A DNA stretch of 28,928 bases from Acholeplasmataceae bacterium (GTDB lineage Bacteria > Bacillota_I > Bacilli_A > Acholeplasmatales > Acholeplasmataceae), in assembly GCA_016934175.1 (NCBI GenBank), contig JAFGTI010000083.1:1-28928 (forward strand). The letters run 5' to 3'. Under the pieces are notes generated by a model, which worked only from the letters and a program-made list of their open reading frames with translations, did not search any database and was not told where the DNA came from. Positions 8,735 to 17,380 of the stretch are shown one piece after another. A program made the position numbers and the translations under genes. The first letter of the stretch is position 1. Every line of letters starts with the position of its first letter.

Positions 8735-11290
8735 TTATGCATTTTTTAAATTGTGTGTGATTGAGTGCTTACCATGTGATAGTTCTCGTTTCTCTCCATT
8801 TGGTAAATACAGCAAACAAGTAGTACTTACAGGTACACTTATATCTATAGAAAAGATATTTTCCTTAATTTCCCATTGACTATCAATTTTCCCGTAACCA
8901 GTTAAAACAGATGCTTTTGCCCATGTGAGATCTCCTCCAATTTGAGGACGAATTTGGAAAGACTTATACCCACCTTCTAATGCATCAATACCTGCAATTC
9001 TTCTATATAAAAAATCTCCAACAGATCCATTTGCGTAATGGTTGAATGACACCATACCATGTGTTCCATCTTCATCACCAGTATTGCTTGTTCCATCTTC
9101 GCGAAGAGCATCCCATCTTTCCCAAATTGTTGTCGCACCTGCTTTGAGCATGAAAAGCCAAGATGGACAGGTATCATTCAGTAACATTTCATAAGCTTCA
9201 TCTAGATATCCATTGTCAGCTAAAGCAAATAAAACATATGGGGTTCCTGGAAACCCAGTTCCAATATTATAGTTATTATCACGAATCATTCTTGCTAGAT
9301 GACCAGCTGTTTTTTTTCTGTCTTCATCATTCAACATTTGATAATGTAGGGGTAAAACGTAAGCAGTTTGAAACTCTTTTTTCACCGTGCAATCTTGTTT
9401 CATTAAGATGCTTCGATAAGCGTCAGCAGTCTTGATGCTCAATTTTGTATAGTATTTTTCATCTTCTTGTTCATTGAGAAGTTTTGCAATTTTTGCTAGG
9501 ATTCGACTCGTATTTGATAAAGAAGCTGTAGCAGTCCACCTACCTCGTCCCATCCATGTCATCAAACCAACATTTGGAGCTACCCAATCACCATAATGAT
9601 GAAGGAATCTCCAAATATATTTGTGCTTCCCGAAAGAGAAAAGACTTGCCCAAAATTCACATGCTTTGATATATTTCTTCATCGCAGGATACATTTTGCG
9701 TAGTACATTCAAGTCACCTCTAGTACTATACTCTGCCCAGGGAACAAGGATACATGCATCACCCCAGTGATCAACAGCCATTGGGAAAACAATTTCGTAT
9801 TGCTGTGGTATTCGAACCAAAGGTACTGTGACTGGAATCCCACCACCTCTGTTTTGTTCTGATTTAACATCGATTAACCATTTATCTAAGAATCGACTTG
9901 TATCAAAATTAAAGGTTGCAGTTGGAGAAAATAATGCAATATCTCCTGTCCAACCCATTCGTTCATCTCGCTGTGGACAATCTGTAGGAATATCAACAAA
10001 ATTTGATTTTGCTGACCATACGATGTTACTTTGTAACTGATTTAACTTGGGATTTGAACATTCAAACTTTCCTGTTGTCTCCATTTGTGAATACAAAACA
10101 TACGCAGACAATTCTAGTTTTGAAGTTTCAATGCCTTCAACACTAACATATCTAAATCCCATATATGTCATTGTTGGCGAGTATTCTTGAAAACCATCTT
10201 TTGCAATATAAATGATTTCCTGTTTTGCAGATCTAAGTGGTTTGGTGAATAATTCTCCATTCATTAAAAGTTCAGCATGTTTGAATCTGATTTTTTGTCC
10301 TTGTTTCGCATTTACCTTGATTGAGATAACCCCTGCGAAGTTTTGTCCAAAATCATAGATTAAAGTGCCTTGATCTGTTGTGAAATGGTTGACAGGTTTT
10401 AATTCTTCCATTCTTTGAACCATAGCGCCATAAGTTGCTGTCAAATTTGGATTAATATTTATTTTTTCAACACTAGCAGAATGAAATACGATTTCATCAT
10501 CTTTGAGAGAGGCATCATAGACTTCACCATTGTAGAATTCTGTTTCTATGAAATTACCTTGAAGCGTCACTTCCCATGATGGATTCGTACCAATAACTTC
10601 TATCGTTCCATCGATGTATTCTATGCGTATTTCGCATAAAAAGGCTTGTCTTTTCGCATAAACTCTTGTTCTTCTGGCATATGTAAAAGGACCTACTGCC
10701 CAACCGCCTCCAACAATTGCGGTTAATTTATTAGAAGTCTTTAAATCTTTTGTAATATCATAAACTTGATATTGCATATTATGTTTGTATGATGTGAACC
10801 CAGGTGCAAAATAATCTTTACCTACTTTTGCCCCATTTAACTTTAATTCATAGATACCTAGAGCTGTGGCATAGATTTTTGCGTGCTTGATTTTCTTTGA
10901 ACTAGAGAACTTTTTTTGAAAAGTCATTGTTTTTGGAGATACTTTTTTCCCTTCATAACGATATTCTCCGTCAGTAATCCATTGTGCTGTCCAAGGTTCT
11001 CCAAATTTACCTGTTTCAAAAGTAGCTGATTCAGTTGCTTTTTCACCTAGATTATCTGTTACTTCAACATCTACTGTATATGTTGTGTATGGAGATAATT
11101 TGGGTCCATTATACTCAACTACTATCTGATTTGTTGCATCTACAGACCAATTCCCTATTGTGATTTTTGCGTCAACGATGTGCGTGTTTTGCCGATCGCT
11201 TTCTACATAATAAGTGATTCGTGGTCGGGACTGATCTGTGACATGACCCGATGTTTGATTTTCTATTTTTAGTCCTTTAATTTTTAACAT
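8735..11290 (-). CDS. Alpha-L-rhamnosidase, glycoside hydrolase family 78
   Basis: This 851-aa GH78 enzyme releases terminal alpha-L-rhamnose with inversion. Domains in order are an N-terminal fibronectin-like module (1-95, with SRPRITYYVES), a beta-sandwich domain (about 120-290), a second sandwich (about 300-400), an (alpha/alpha)6 catalytic barrel (about 410-760) and a C-terminal sandwich. The probable general acid is Glu443 in DCPQRDERMGWTGD, and the base Glu724 in TTIWERWDA. There is no signal peptide, so it should act inside the cell on imported rhamnosides. It lies 23 bases behind the GH2 gene in the same direction with an AAAGGTG ribosome-binding site, so the two probably share one transcript. 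Its product feeds RhaA and RhaB encoded nearby. The aglycone or glycan partner is unknown. Confidence 0.93.
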   Translation of the reverse strand: MLKIKGLKIENQTSGHVTDQSRPRITYYVESDRQNTHIVDAKITIGNWSVDATNQIVVEYNGPKLSPYTTYTVDVEVTDNLGEKATESATFETGKFGEPWTAQWITDGEYRYEGKKVSPKTMTFQKKFSSSKKIKHAKIYATALGIYELKLNGAKVGKDYFAPGFTSYKHNMQYQVYDITKDLKTSNKLTAIVGGGWAVGPFTYARRTRVYAKRQAFLCEIRIEYIDGTIEVIGTNPSWEVTLQGNFIETEFYNGEVYDASLKDDEIVFHSASVEKININPNLTATYGAMVQRMEELKPVNHFTTDQGTLIYDFGQNFAGVISIKVNAKQGQKIRFKHAELLMNGELFTKPLRSAKQEIIYIAKDGFQEYSPTMTYMGFRYVSVEGIETSKLELSAYVLYSQMETTGKFECSNPKLNQLQSNIVWSAKSNFVDIPTDCPQRDERMGWTGDIALFSPTATFNFDTSRFLDKWLIDVKSEQNRGGGIPVTVPLVRIPQQYEIVFPMAVDHWGDACILVPWAEYSTRGDLNVLRKMYPAMKKYIKACEFWASLFSFGKHKYIWRFLHHYGDWVAPNVGLMTWMGRGRWTATASLSNTSRILAKIAKLLNEQEDEKYYTKLSIKTADAYRSILMKQDCTVKKEFQTAYVLPLHYQMLNDEDRKKTAGHLARMIRDNNYNIGTGFPGTPYVLFALADNGYLDEAYEMLLNDTCPSWLFMLKAGATTIWERWDALREDGTSNTGDEDGTHGMVSFNHYANGSVGDFLYRRIAGIDALEGGYKSFQIRPQIGGDLTWAKASVLTGYGKIDSQWEIKENIFSIDISVPVSTTCLLYLPNGEKRELSHGKHSITHNLKNA

Positions 11291-11313
11291 AATTATACAC
11301 CTTTTTTCTGCAT

Positions 11314-13692
11314 CTAATTTTTACACGCGATGGGTACTTTTACTAATTGTGTAGATGATTCATCAGATACCTTAATAATCAATTCTTCATTTGAATCATC
11401 ATAAATAGTAAGAACTGCCATTGACTGTCCGTAATAAGTTTTTGCTGTCTGATTTAAATAACCTTCTTGATTATACGGACAAGCATTTCCAAATCCGAGC
11501 AGAACACCATTTTTTACCTCTAAATGAATATTGTGTTTTTCCATTGGTTTCCATATGCCATTTGCATCAGTATATGAGAACAACATGTATAACAATCCAT
11601 TTTTTTTAATGACCTTTTGTTCTAAAGTAACAGTTAATTTTGTTTCTGAACTTGCTGATTGAAGACTCTCTTTACCGATCTTATTGCCTAAATTATCATA
11701 AAGTATTGCTTGAATGATTCCCGGTTGATATTTTTGATGAAAAGTTACTCTATTATTCTTTTTCATTTTTTTTCTTCCAACTGAAATATCGTTAATAATG
11801 AGTTCAACTTCATGGCCATTTGCATAAACTTCAATCACGGATTTCATACCCTCACAACCTGGCCAAGACCATGAAGCCATTGCATCTGTCATTTTCCAGG
11901 CTGATGGAGAATGTCTTCCTGTTTGATATACTGGTCTAACAGCGATTTTGGGTCCAATTGTTTTCTCTAAAGCAACTTGTGTATAGAAGGATTCTCCGCT
12001 TGATATACCCAGAATATCTAATCTACCACTACCTGCTGTTAGCCAAGCTGTTTTTTTTGAAAAATCTTTGGCATAATCTTCGTACACCCAAGATCCAATT
12101 CCAGATTCGCCTAAGTAATCCATACCTGCCCATACGAAATCTCCGATAATACGTTTGTTTTGTTTTGCCAATTTCATAAATAGAGAAGCATCATTACAAA
12201 ACGTTTCAGTTCCTAAAATTAAGCGATTGGGATATCTTTTTAAATCCTTTTTATAACGTAATATGCCATAATTATACCCAGCAATATCCATATGTTTAAA
12301 AGCATCTTTTGTTCTTAAATCAGATCCTCTTAAGGTTGCTCCAAACTTCATGAATTTTGCCCCAAACAACCCTGCTAAACTGTTGAAAAATTCACTCCCG
12401 ACTTTTTTCGGCTTGGAATGATTTGTACTTTTTTCGGCTTTTTTGTCTGAATAAACTCCAAATCCGATTGAGCTAAGAAAATTAAAAAATATATTAACTC
12501 CACATGTAACCGGTCTGCTTTGGTCCAGTTGATGTAAGTGTTTAATCATTTCACCTGTAAGATCAATACCATTTTTCTGAGCAGTTTCCGATACTTCATT
12601 TCCTATAGAATATAGAATAACAGAGGGATGATTGTAATCTTTTTCAACCATATCCTTTAAATCCTGCATCCAACATTCACTAAAATGATTTGCATAATCA
12701 TATTTTGTTTTATGAATGTACCACATATCAACATATTCATCCATGACTAGCATTCCCAATTCATCACATGCATCTAATAATGCTTTGGAACAAGGATTGT
12801 GGGCAGAACGTATTGCGTTGTAACCTTGTGCTAATAAAAGTTGAACTTTGCGTTTTTCAGCATCAGGGTGAGATATCGCACCTAATAAACCGTTATCATG
12901 GTGGATACAAGCCCCTTTTAAAATCACACGTTTTTGATTGATGGTAAATCCTTCTGAATCATTCCATCCAATGGAGCGAATACCAAATTTTGTATAGGTT
13001 ATGTCTTGTCCAAATGTGGCTTTTAAAGTATATATTTTTGGTGTCTCTGGAGTCCAAAGAATCGCTTCGTTCAAATTGATTGTTACTTTCGCTTGCCCAT
13101 CTGTCTCAATATTTTTTGTGTATAAGATATTTGAATTATCCATAACTTCCAATAATAAGATACCTGAATTATTTGTCGTTATCGTCACTTGTATACTTTT
13201 TTTATGAATATCTAAAGTTTTTATTTTTACACCGTTTAAGATGATATGCTTTTTTTCACCTATAATCATTTTAACTGGTCTATAAATCCCTGATCCAGTA
13301 TACCAGCGACTATTAGGTTGATCGCTGTTATGTACGAGTACTTTCAGTACATTCATTTGATTTAGTAATAGATGTTTGGTCACATTTATATAAAAATTCG
13401 TATATCCATAAAAATGAGAAGCAATATGATGATTATTTATATAAACCGAAGCATCTTTATATATTCCCTCAAATTCAAAATAAATTTCTTTGTCAATCAG
13501 TTCATTTGAGACTTCAAATTCTTTAATATATTCATAATCCCCACCAAGAAAATAGCTAATATTTGAACCACCCAGACTAAGATCTGAACGCCCCTCTTTT
13601 AGCATAGCATCATGCGGTAGAACTATTTTCATATAATTAGTGTCAGAAATATTTCTATATTTCCAACCTGTATTAAACTCTATATTTTTCAC
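11314..13692 (-). CDS. Glycoside hydrolase family 2 (beta-galactosidase-like)
   Basis: This GH2 retaining glycosidase has an N-terminal jelly-roll sugar-binding domain, an immunoglobulin-like domain (about 150-240) and a TIM barrel. Counting from the upstream ATG, the acid/base is Glu370 in SIGNE and the nucleophile Glu500 in ILGTE. C-terminal sandwich domains follow. An insert of about 65 residues (404-470) separates the two catalytic motifs. I prefer GTG 13692, preceded by GGTGAG; the ATG at 13704 has no ribosome-binding site and would add four residues. There is no signal peptide. Beta-galactosidase is the likeliest activity, but beta-glucuronidase or another GH2 specificity is possible. 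It is first in a GH2-GH78 operon, so it probably works on the same rhamnose-capped glycoside. Confidence 0.88.
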   Translation of the reverse strand: MKNIEFNTGWKYRNISDTNYMKIVLPHDAMLKEGRSDLSLGGSNISYFLGGDYEYIKEFEVSNELIDKEIYFEFEGIYKDASVYINNHHIASHFYGYTNFYINVTKHLLLNQMNVLKVLVHNSDQPNSRWYTGSGIYRPVKMIIGEKKHIILNGVKIKTLDIHKKSIQVTITTNNSGILLLEVMDNSNILYTKNIETDGQAKVTINLNEAILWTPETPKIYTLKATFGQDITYTKFGIRSIGWNDSEGFTINQKRVILKGACIHHDNGLLGAISHPDAEKRKVQLLLAQGYNAIRSAHNPCSKALLDACDELGMLVMDEYVDMWYIHKTKYDYANHFSECWMQDLKDMVEKDYNHPSVILYSIGNEVSETAQKNGIDLTGEMIKHLHQLDQSRPVTCGVNIFFNFLSSIGFGVYSDKKAEKSTNHSKPKKVGSEFFNSLAGLFGAKFMKFGATLRGSDLRTKDAFKHMDIAGYNYGILRYKKDLKRYPNRLILGTETFCNDASLFMKLAKQNKRIIGDFVWAGMDYLGESGIGSWVYEDYAKDFSKKTAWLTAGSGRLDILGISSGESFYTQVALEKTIGPKIAVRPVYQTGRHSPSAWKMTDAMASWSWPGCEGMKSVIEVYANGHEVELIINDISVGRKKMKKNNRVTFHQKYQPGIIQAILYDNLGNKIGKESLQSASSETKLTVTLEQKVIKKNGLLYMLFSYTDANGIWKPMEKHNIHLEVKNGVLLGFGNACPYNQEGYLNQTAKTYYGQSMAVLTIYDDSNEELIIKVSDESSTQLVKVPIACKN

Positions 13693-13716
13693 TTGTCTCA
13701 CCATTTGGAAAAAATT

Positions 13717-13746
13717 AATATAATTTATCCAAAATCATTAATGTAA
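13717..13746 (-). promoter_or_regulatory. Promoter of the GH2-GH78 operon
   Basis: On the minus strand TTACAT (13741-13746), an 18-base spacer and TATATT (13717-13722) predict transcription from about 13710. This leaves a leader of under 20 bases before the GTG start, enough for the GGTGAG ribosome-binding site. Confidence 0.45.
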
Positions 13747-13755
13747 CCGCTTTTA
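13741..13755. promoter_or_regulatory. Candidate cre (CcpA) site
   Basis: ATGTAACCGCTTTTA matches the cre consensus WTGNAANCGNWNNCW at every constrained position except the penultimate C, including the central CG. It overlaps the -35 box of the GH2-GH78 promoter, a position suited to carbon catabolite repression. It is a single-site match by eye, so it stays a candidate. Confidence 0.4.
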
Positions 13756-13844
13756 TAAAGATAATATCATGTCTTTGAGAATAATAACCGGATATTCGTG
13801 AAATGCACATATAATGCGCGAATTGCATATTTTAAATTTTAGTA

Positions 13845-13880
13845 AAAAAGAAAAAACTAGGCCCGTAGTTTTTTCTTTTT
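13845..13880. terminator. Rho-independent terminator after the two-component genes
   Basis: A perfect 15-base inverted repeat (arms 13845-13859 and 13866-13880) encloses the 6-base loop GGCCCG. The arms are A-rich and T-rich respectively, so the structure works in both directions. It ends the response regulator-kinase transcript 17 bases after the kinase stop codon and insulates the GH2-GH78 operon. Confidence 0.85.
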
Positions 13881-13896
13881 AAAATAATCAAATTAC

Positions 13897-15216
13897 CTAA
13901 TTTTGAATTGGAATTAATACACGCGCTTCAAACCAATTTTTATTATTACTTATCAAAAGTGATCCATCATATTTTTTTGCTGTATTTAAAACACTTTTTA
14001 GTCCATATCCATGATTCATTGAATCTTTCTTTGTTGTTTCTGGTAAACCATTCTTATAGGTTATGTTACCAACATAAGAATTTTGTAGATGGATGATTAA
14101 AAATCCTTTTTGCTTCGTAACACTAAGATAAATTAACTTTTTATCAAAATCCGCGATAGCTTTTACACTCTCAATACTATTATCGAGTAGATTACCAAAC
14201 ATTGTACTAATATCGATAGGATCTAAAGAAGATAACAAATTCCCATCTGCAATTACATTAAGTCTTATATTATTGATTTGGCAGGTTATAGATTTTGCTG
14301 ATAATATCGTGTCTAATACTTTATTACCAGTCTTATTTTGTGCTTCATAAACTTTAATTTCATTTTCTAATTCATTTAAATAATCAATTGAATCGCCTTC
14401 ATGAGCATTTGTCTTCATTACAGTGATATAATGTTTCAAATCATGATATTTTCGATTAACCATTTCTATGCTTTTTTTCGACATTTCATAATTTTCAACT
14501 TGCAATTTTAATAGATTTTGTAATTTGTCCATTTCAAATTTAATATTTAACTCAGTAATTTGCATATGAGAGGCAAACAATAATACTACTCCACCAAAAT
14601 CAACCAATGTTCTAATATTAAAAATTTCAGCGCTAGCCTGTCCACTAAACGGTGTATTATCTGAAAGATAACTGATGTTACTAAATAAAAATATTACAGC
14701 TACAATTAAAATTGTAGTGGTTAGTTCTTTTTGATTGATAGAGTAATTTTTGGAATCTCTAATAAACCTATATTCTATCCACCATATCATTAAGAAAATC
14801 AAAGACTCCAAAACTACCAAAAAGAGAATTGATATCCAAAATTGATTAGGAAAATAATCGTTCAATATTGAAAAATAATATAGTTGCCAACTTAGCGAAC
14901 CAATAAATTCTCCAATTAGAAATGCTCTTGCGGTATAATATAAGACATTCGTAATTGTCATATCTACCGATACATAGATAAAGACCGCAATAACAAAGAC
15001 ATACAACATAATGCTCGGAATAAACCATACTTTTGAAACGGGATGATTCAATTCCATACCACCGACAAGCAATATAAGAAAAAGAATTGAAACAAGGACT
15101 AAAGGTACGGTTGACAACTTTTTTGATCGAACTGAAATAAATAATATTGCTCCTAGCCAATAGGCTAACGCATAGACACCACCTGGTGTCTCTGATAAGT
15201 CAAATAGGTAATTCAT
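13897..15216 (-). CDS. AgrC-like (GHKL, HPK10-type) sensor histidine kinase
   Basis: This 439-aa membrane kinase has six to seven predicted transmembrane helices in residues 12-218 and a short coiled-coil-like stretch (about 222-255). The phosphoacceptor His258 lies in KYHDLKHY. A GHKL ATPase domain follows with the N-box GNLLDNSIES (341-350) and HGYGLKS (402-408). This is the AgrC/HPK10 type, which usually senses peptides and pairs with LytTR regulators. Its start overlaps the end of the response regulator by 4 bases (ATGA), so the two are translationally coupled. No AgrB or AgrD homologue lies nearby, so the signal is unknown. Its place inside a rhamnoside locus suggests it may sense a carbohydrate-related or envelope cue, which is inference. 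Confidence 0.88.
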   Translation of the reverse strand: MNYLFDLSETPGGVYALAYWLGAILFISVRSKKLSTVPLVLVSILFLILLVGGMELNHPVSKVWFIPSIMLYVFVIAVFIYVSVDMTITNVLYYTARAFLIGEFIGSLSWQLYYFSILNDYFPNQFWISILFLVVLESLIFLMIWWIEYRFIRDSKNYSINQKELTTTILIVAVIFLFSNISYLSDNTPFSGQASAEIFNIRTLVDFGGVVLLFASHMQITELNIKFEMDKLQNLLKLQVENYEMSKKSIEMVNRKYHDLKHYITVMKTNAHEGDSIDYLNELENEIKVYEAQNKTGNKVLDTILSAKSITCQINNIRLNVIADGNLLSSLDPIDISTMFGNLLDNSIESVKAIADFDKKLIYLSVTKQKGFLIIHLQNSYVGNITYKNGLPETTKKDSMNHGYGLKSVLNTAKKYDGSLLISNNKNWFEARVLIPIQN

Positions 15217-15923
15217 TTGCCTACCTCATTAAAATAGTTATTAATGGAATCTATAAATTCTTTTCTTCTTGCTCTACTTAATGGAATTATATGATTGGCA
15301 ATATACGTTTCATTTCCATTGACTGAATCTACATGAGCAAGATTTACGATGTAACTTCTGTGGCACCGGAAAAAACATTCTCCTTTGAGTGATTTTTCAA
15401 GTGATTTTAATGGTTCTCTAGTTGTATAAGTCCCCTCTGTGGTATGGTAAATCGCATCATGGTTCTGGATTTCTATAAAATATATATCACTAATTTCTAT
15501 TTTCTGAACTCCATTACCCACTTGAATTGTAATGAATTTTTTTGTGCGTCTGCTCATTCTTTTCACAGCTCTATCAATGCGTTGAGAAAGTTCAAAATAG
15601 TTGATTGGCTTTAATACATAATCTAAAGCATCAACTTTATATCCTTCCATTACATATTGAGGCATATTTGTAATAAATATTAAGATAACTTCAGAATCAC
15701 TTTCACGAATTTTCGCAGCCGCTGTCATACCATCCATAAAACACATCTCAATATCCATCAAGATAATATCATATATAGGTTTATATTCTATTGCTATATC
15801 TTCTCCATCTTTAAAAACCGTAATCATCAGTTTTTTATTGCTTTCACTCTCATATCTAGATAAAAGATCTTTAAGTTTATCAATATAGTTTTTATCGTCT
15901 TCGACAATTGCAATTCTTATCAT
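15213..15923 (-). CDS. LytTR-family response regulator (AgrA/VirR type)
   Basis: This 236-aa regulator has a receiver domain with acidic residues Asp9-Asp10, the phosphoacceptor Asp57 in ILMDIEM and the conserved Lys105 in VLKP. A C-terminal LytTR DNA-binding domain (about 130-230) contains FFRCHRSYIVNL. LytTR proteins bind pairs of short direct repeats. It is first in a two-gene transcript with the kinase, and AGGTGA precedes the start. Targets are not obvious. The GH2-GH78 promoter region downstream holds a repeated TAACCG that could be examined, but no textbook LytTR site was seen. Confidence 0.92.
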   Translation of the reverse strand: MIRIAIVEDDKNYIDKLKDLLSRYESESNKKLMITVFKDGEDIAIEYKPIYDIILMDIEMCFMDGMTAAAKIRESDSEVILIFITNMPQYVMEGYKVDALDYVLKPINYFELSQRIDRAVKRMSRRTKKFITIQVGNGVQKIEISDIYFIEIQNHDAIYHTTEGTYTTREPLKSLEKSLKGECFFRCHRSYIVNLAHVDSVNGNETYIANHIIPLSRARRKEFIDSINNYFNEVGK

Positions 15924-16044
15924 AAAGTCACCTCAATATTATTTTAGAGAATCATAATTAAATCCATATTTTAATTTTGACTCTCCATATATATACTTCA
16001 TTAATCCTTTGGATTAAAGAAAAATATATTTTTGAGTATACATA

Positions 16045-16071
16045 ATTATATCATATCAACGTACTTAACAA
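16045..16071 (-). promoter_or_regulatory. Promoter and leader of the two-component operon
   Basis: On the minus strand an extended -10 TGATATAAT (16045-16053) follows a weak -35 TTGTTA (16066-16071, 15-base spacer). This gives a leader of about 115 bases. The leader contains a small hairpin, TTAATCC/GGATTAA with a 3-base loop (16001-16017), whose role is unknown. No clear terminator separates it from rhaA upstream, so some read-through from rhaBA is possible. Confidence 0.4.
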
Positions 16072-16141
16072 TGAATATGTCGTTTGTCTTTCATAACATT
16101 TATATAGAAGTCCTAGTTGCTTTTATCACATTTTGGTTCTT

Positions 16142-17380
16142 CTAGCGTTTCAATTGAACATCTCTTTCATAATGTTTGATTTCTTCTAACCATTCGCCGT
16201 CTTTTGGAACGCTGTTGATTTCACAGTATTTGTCCCAAACAGTTCCAAAAGGCAAGGTTTTGATTTCTTCATTCAAAACTAGTAAAGAAGTGAAATCAGC
16301 CTCATCTTGGAATTTTTTCATAGTTTTATGTGGATATAACGCAGCATGCAATAGTGCCTTTTGAACATTTCTGGAACCAGTTATCCATGCAGCAACACGA
16401 TTGATAGTAGCATCAAAAAAGTCCAATCCTATTAAGAATTTGTCTATTTGATTTGAAGCTATAATCTCTCTAGCGATTTCTCTGACGTCATCATTGAACG
16501 ATACAACGTGATCGCTATCCCAGCGAACCGGTCTAGTAATATGTAGAGCTATAAACTTGTTGAATAAAAGTAAAGATGAAATTTTATCTGCAACATTTTC
16601 TGTTGGATGATAATGCCCGCTGTCTAACAAGGCATTGATTCCATGATGAGCGGCATAGTTTATATAAAACTCACTTGAACCGACAGTATAACTTTCAAGG
16701 CCAATGCCAAATACTTTACTTTCGACACTATCAATAATAAAGTTTTCATCATATTTATCTGAGTAGATTTGATCTAGTGAGTCTTTTAACCTTTTTCTAG
16801 GTGACAATCGATCTCCTGGTATATCCTTCATACCATCTGGAATCCAAATATTACATAAACAAGGAGATTTTTGTCTTTTCCCAATATATGCAGCAATTTT
16901 TCTTGATCTTTTCCCATGTTCTATCCAAAATTCACGCACATTTTCTATTGGTGACGACAATGTGAAATTATCAATTACCTTTTCGTGAGAGAAAAAAGTT
17001 GGATTGAAATCGATTTTTATATTATTTTCTAAAGCGAAATCAATCCATGGATCGAAATGTTTAGGTTCAATTTCATTTCGGTCAACAAAAGTATCAGAAA
17101 CAGCATAGATTGCATGGAGGTTTATTCGCTTTGTTCCCGGTATATTTTCTATAGCCTTTAAGAAATCTTGTTTCAATTCTTCAAATGTACTTGCTTTACC
17201 AGGGTAATTTCCAGTGACCTGGATACCACCAGTTAATGCCTCATGACTTAATAAACCACTGATATCGTCTCCTTGCCAGCAATGAATAGATACCGGGATA
17301 TCTTTAACAAGATTTATAGCTTTTTCAACATCGATTTCATAATGCTCATATTTTTTTAAAGCAACTGTATAATCATTCAT
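16142..17380 (-). CDS. rhaA: L-rhamnose isomerase
   Basis: This 412-aa enzyme interconverts L-rhamnose and L-rhamnulose in the cytoplasm. It aligns along its length with E. coli RhaA (419 aa). The metal ligands fall at the expected spacing: Glu220, Asp253 (LLDSGHYHPTE), His280 (LHITRPVRWDSDH, also Asp288 and Asp290) and Asp320 (IGLDFFDA), matching E. coli Glu234, Asp267, His294, Asp302, Asp304 and Asp334. Start ATG 17380 overlaps the end of rhaB by 8 bases, and its AAGGAGG ribosome-binding site is inside the last rhaB codons, so translation is coupled. No catalytic residue appears to be missing. Confidence 0.96.
   Translation of the reverse strand: MNDYTVALKKYEHYEIDVEKAINLVKDIPVSIHCWQGDDISGLLSHEALTGGIQVTGNYPGKASTFEELKQDFLKAIENIPGTKRINLHAIYAVSDTFVDRNEIEPKHFDPWIDFALENNIKIDFNPTFFSHEKVIDNFTLSSPIENVREFWIEHGKRSRKIAAYIGKRQKSPCLCNIWIPDGMKDIPGDRLSPRKRLKDSLDQIYSDKYDENFIIDSVESKVFGIGLESYTVGSSEFYINYAAHHGINALLDSGHYHPTENVADKISSLLLFNKFIALHITRPVRWDSDHVVSFNDDVREIAREIIASNQIDKFLIGLDFFDATINRVAAWITGSRNVQKALLHAALYPHKTMKKFQDEADFTSLLVLNEEIKTLPFGTVWDKYCEINSVPKDGEWLEEIKHYERDVQLKR

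Noticed and set aside
13897..15923. A complete agr-type quorum-sensing system
   Set aside because: Only the kinase and regulator are present; neither an AgrB-like protease nor an AgrD-like peptide frame was seen in the flanking sequence.
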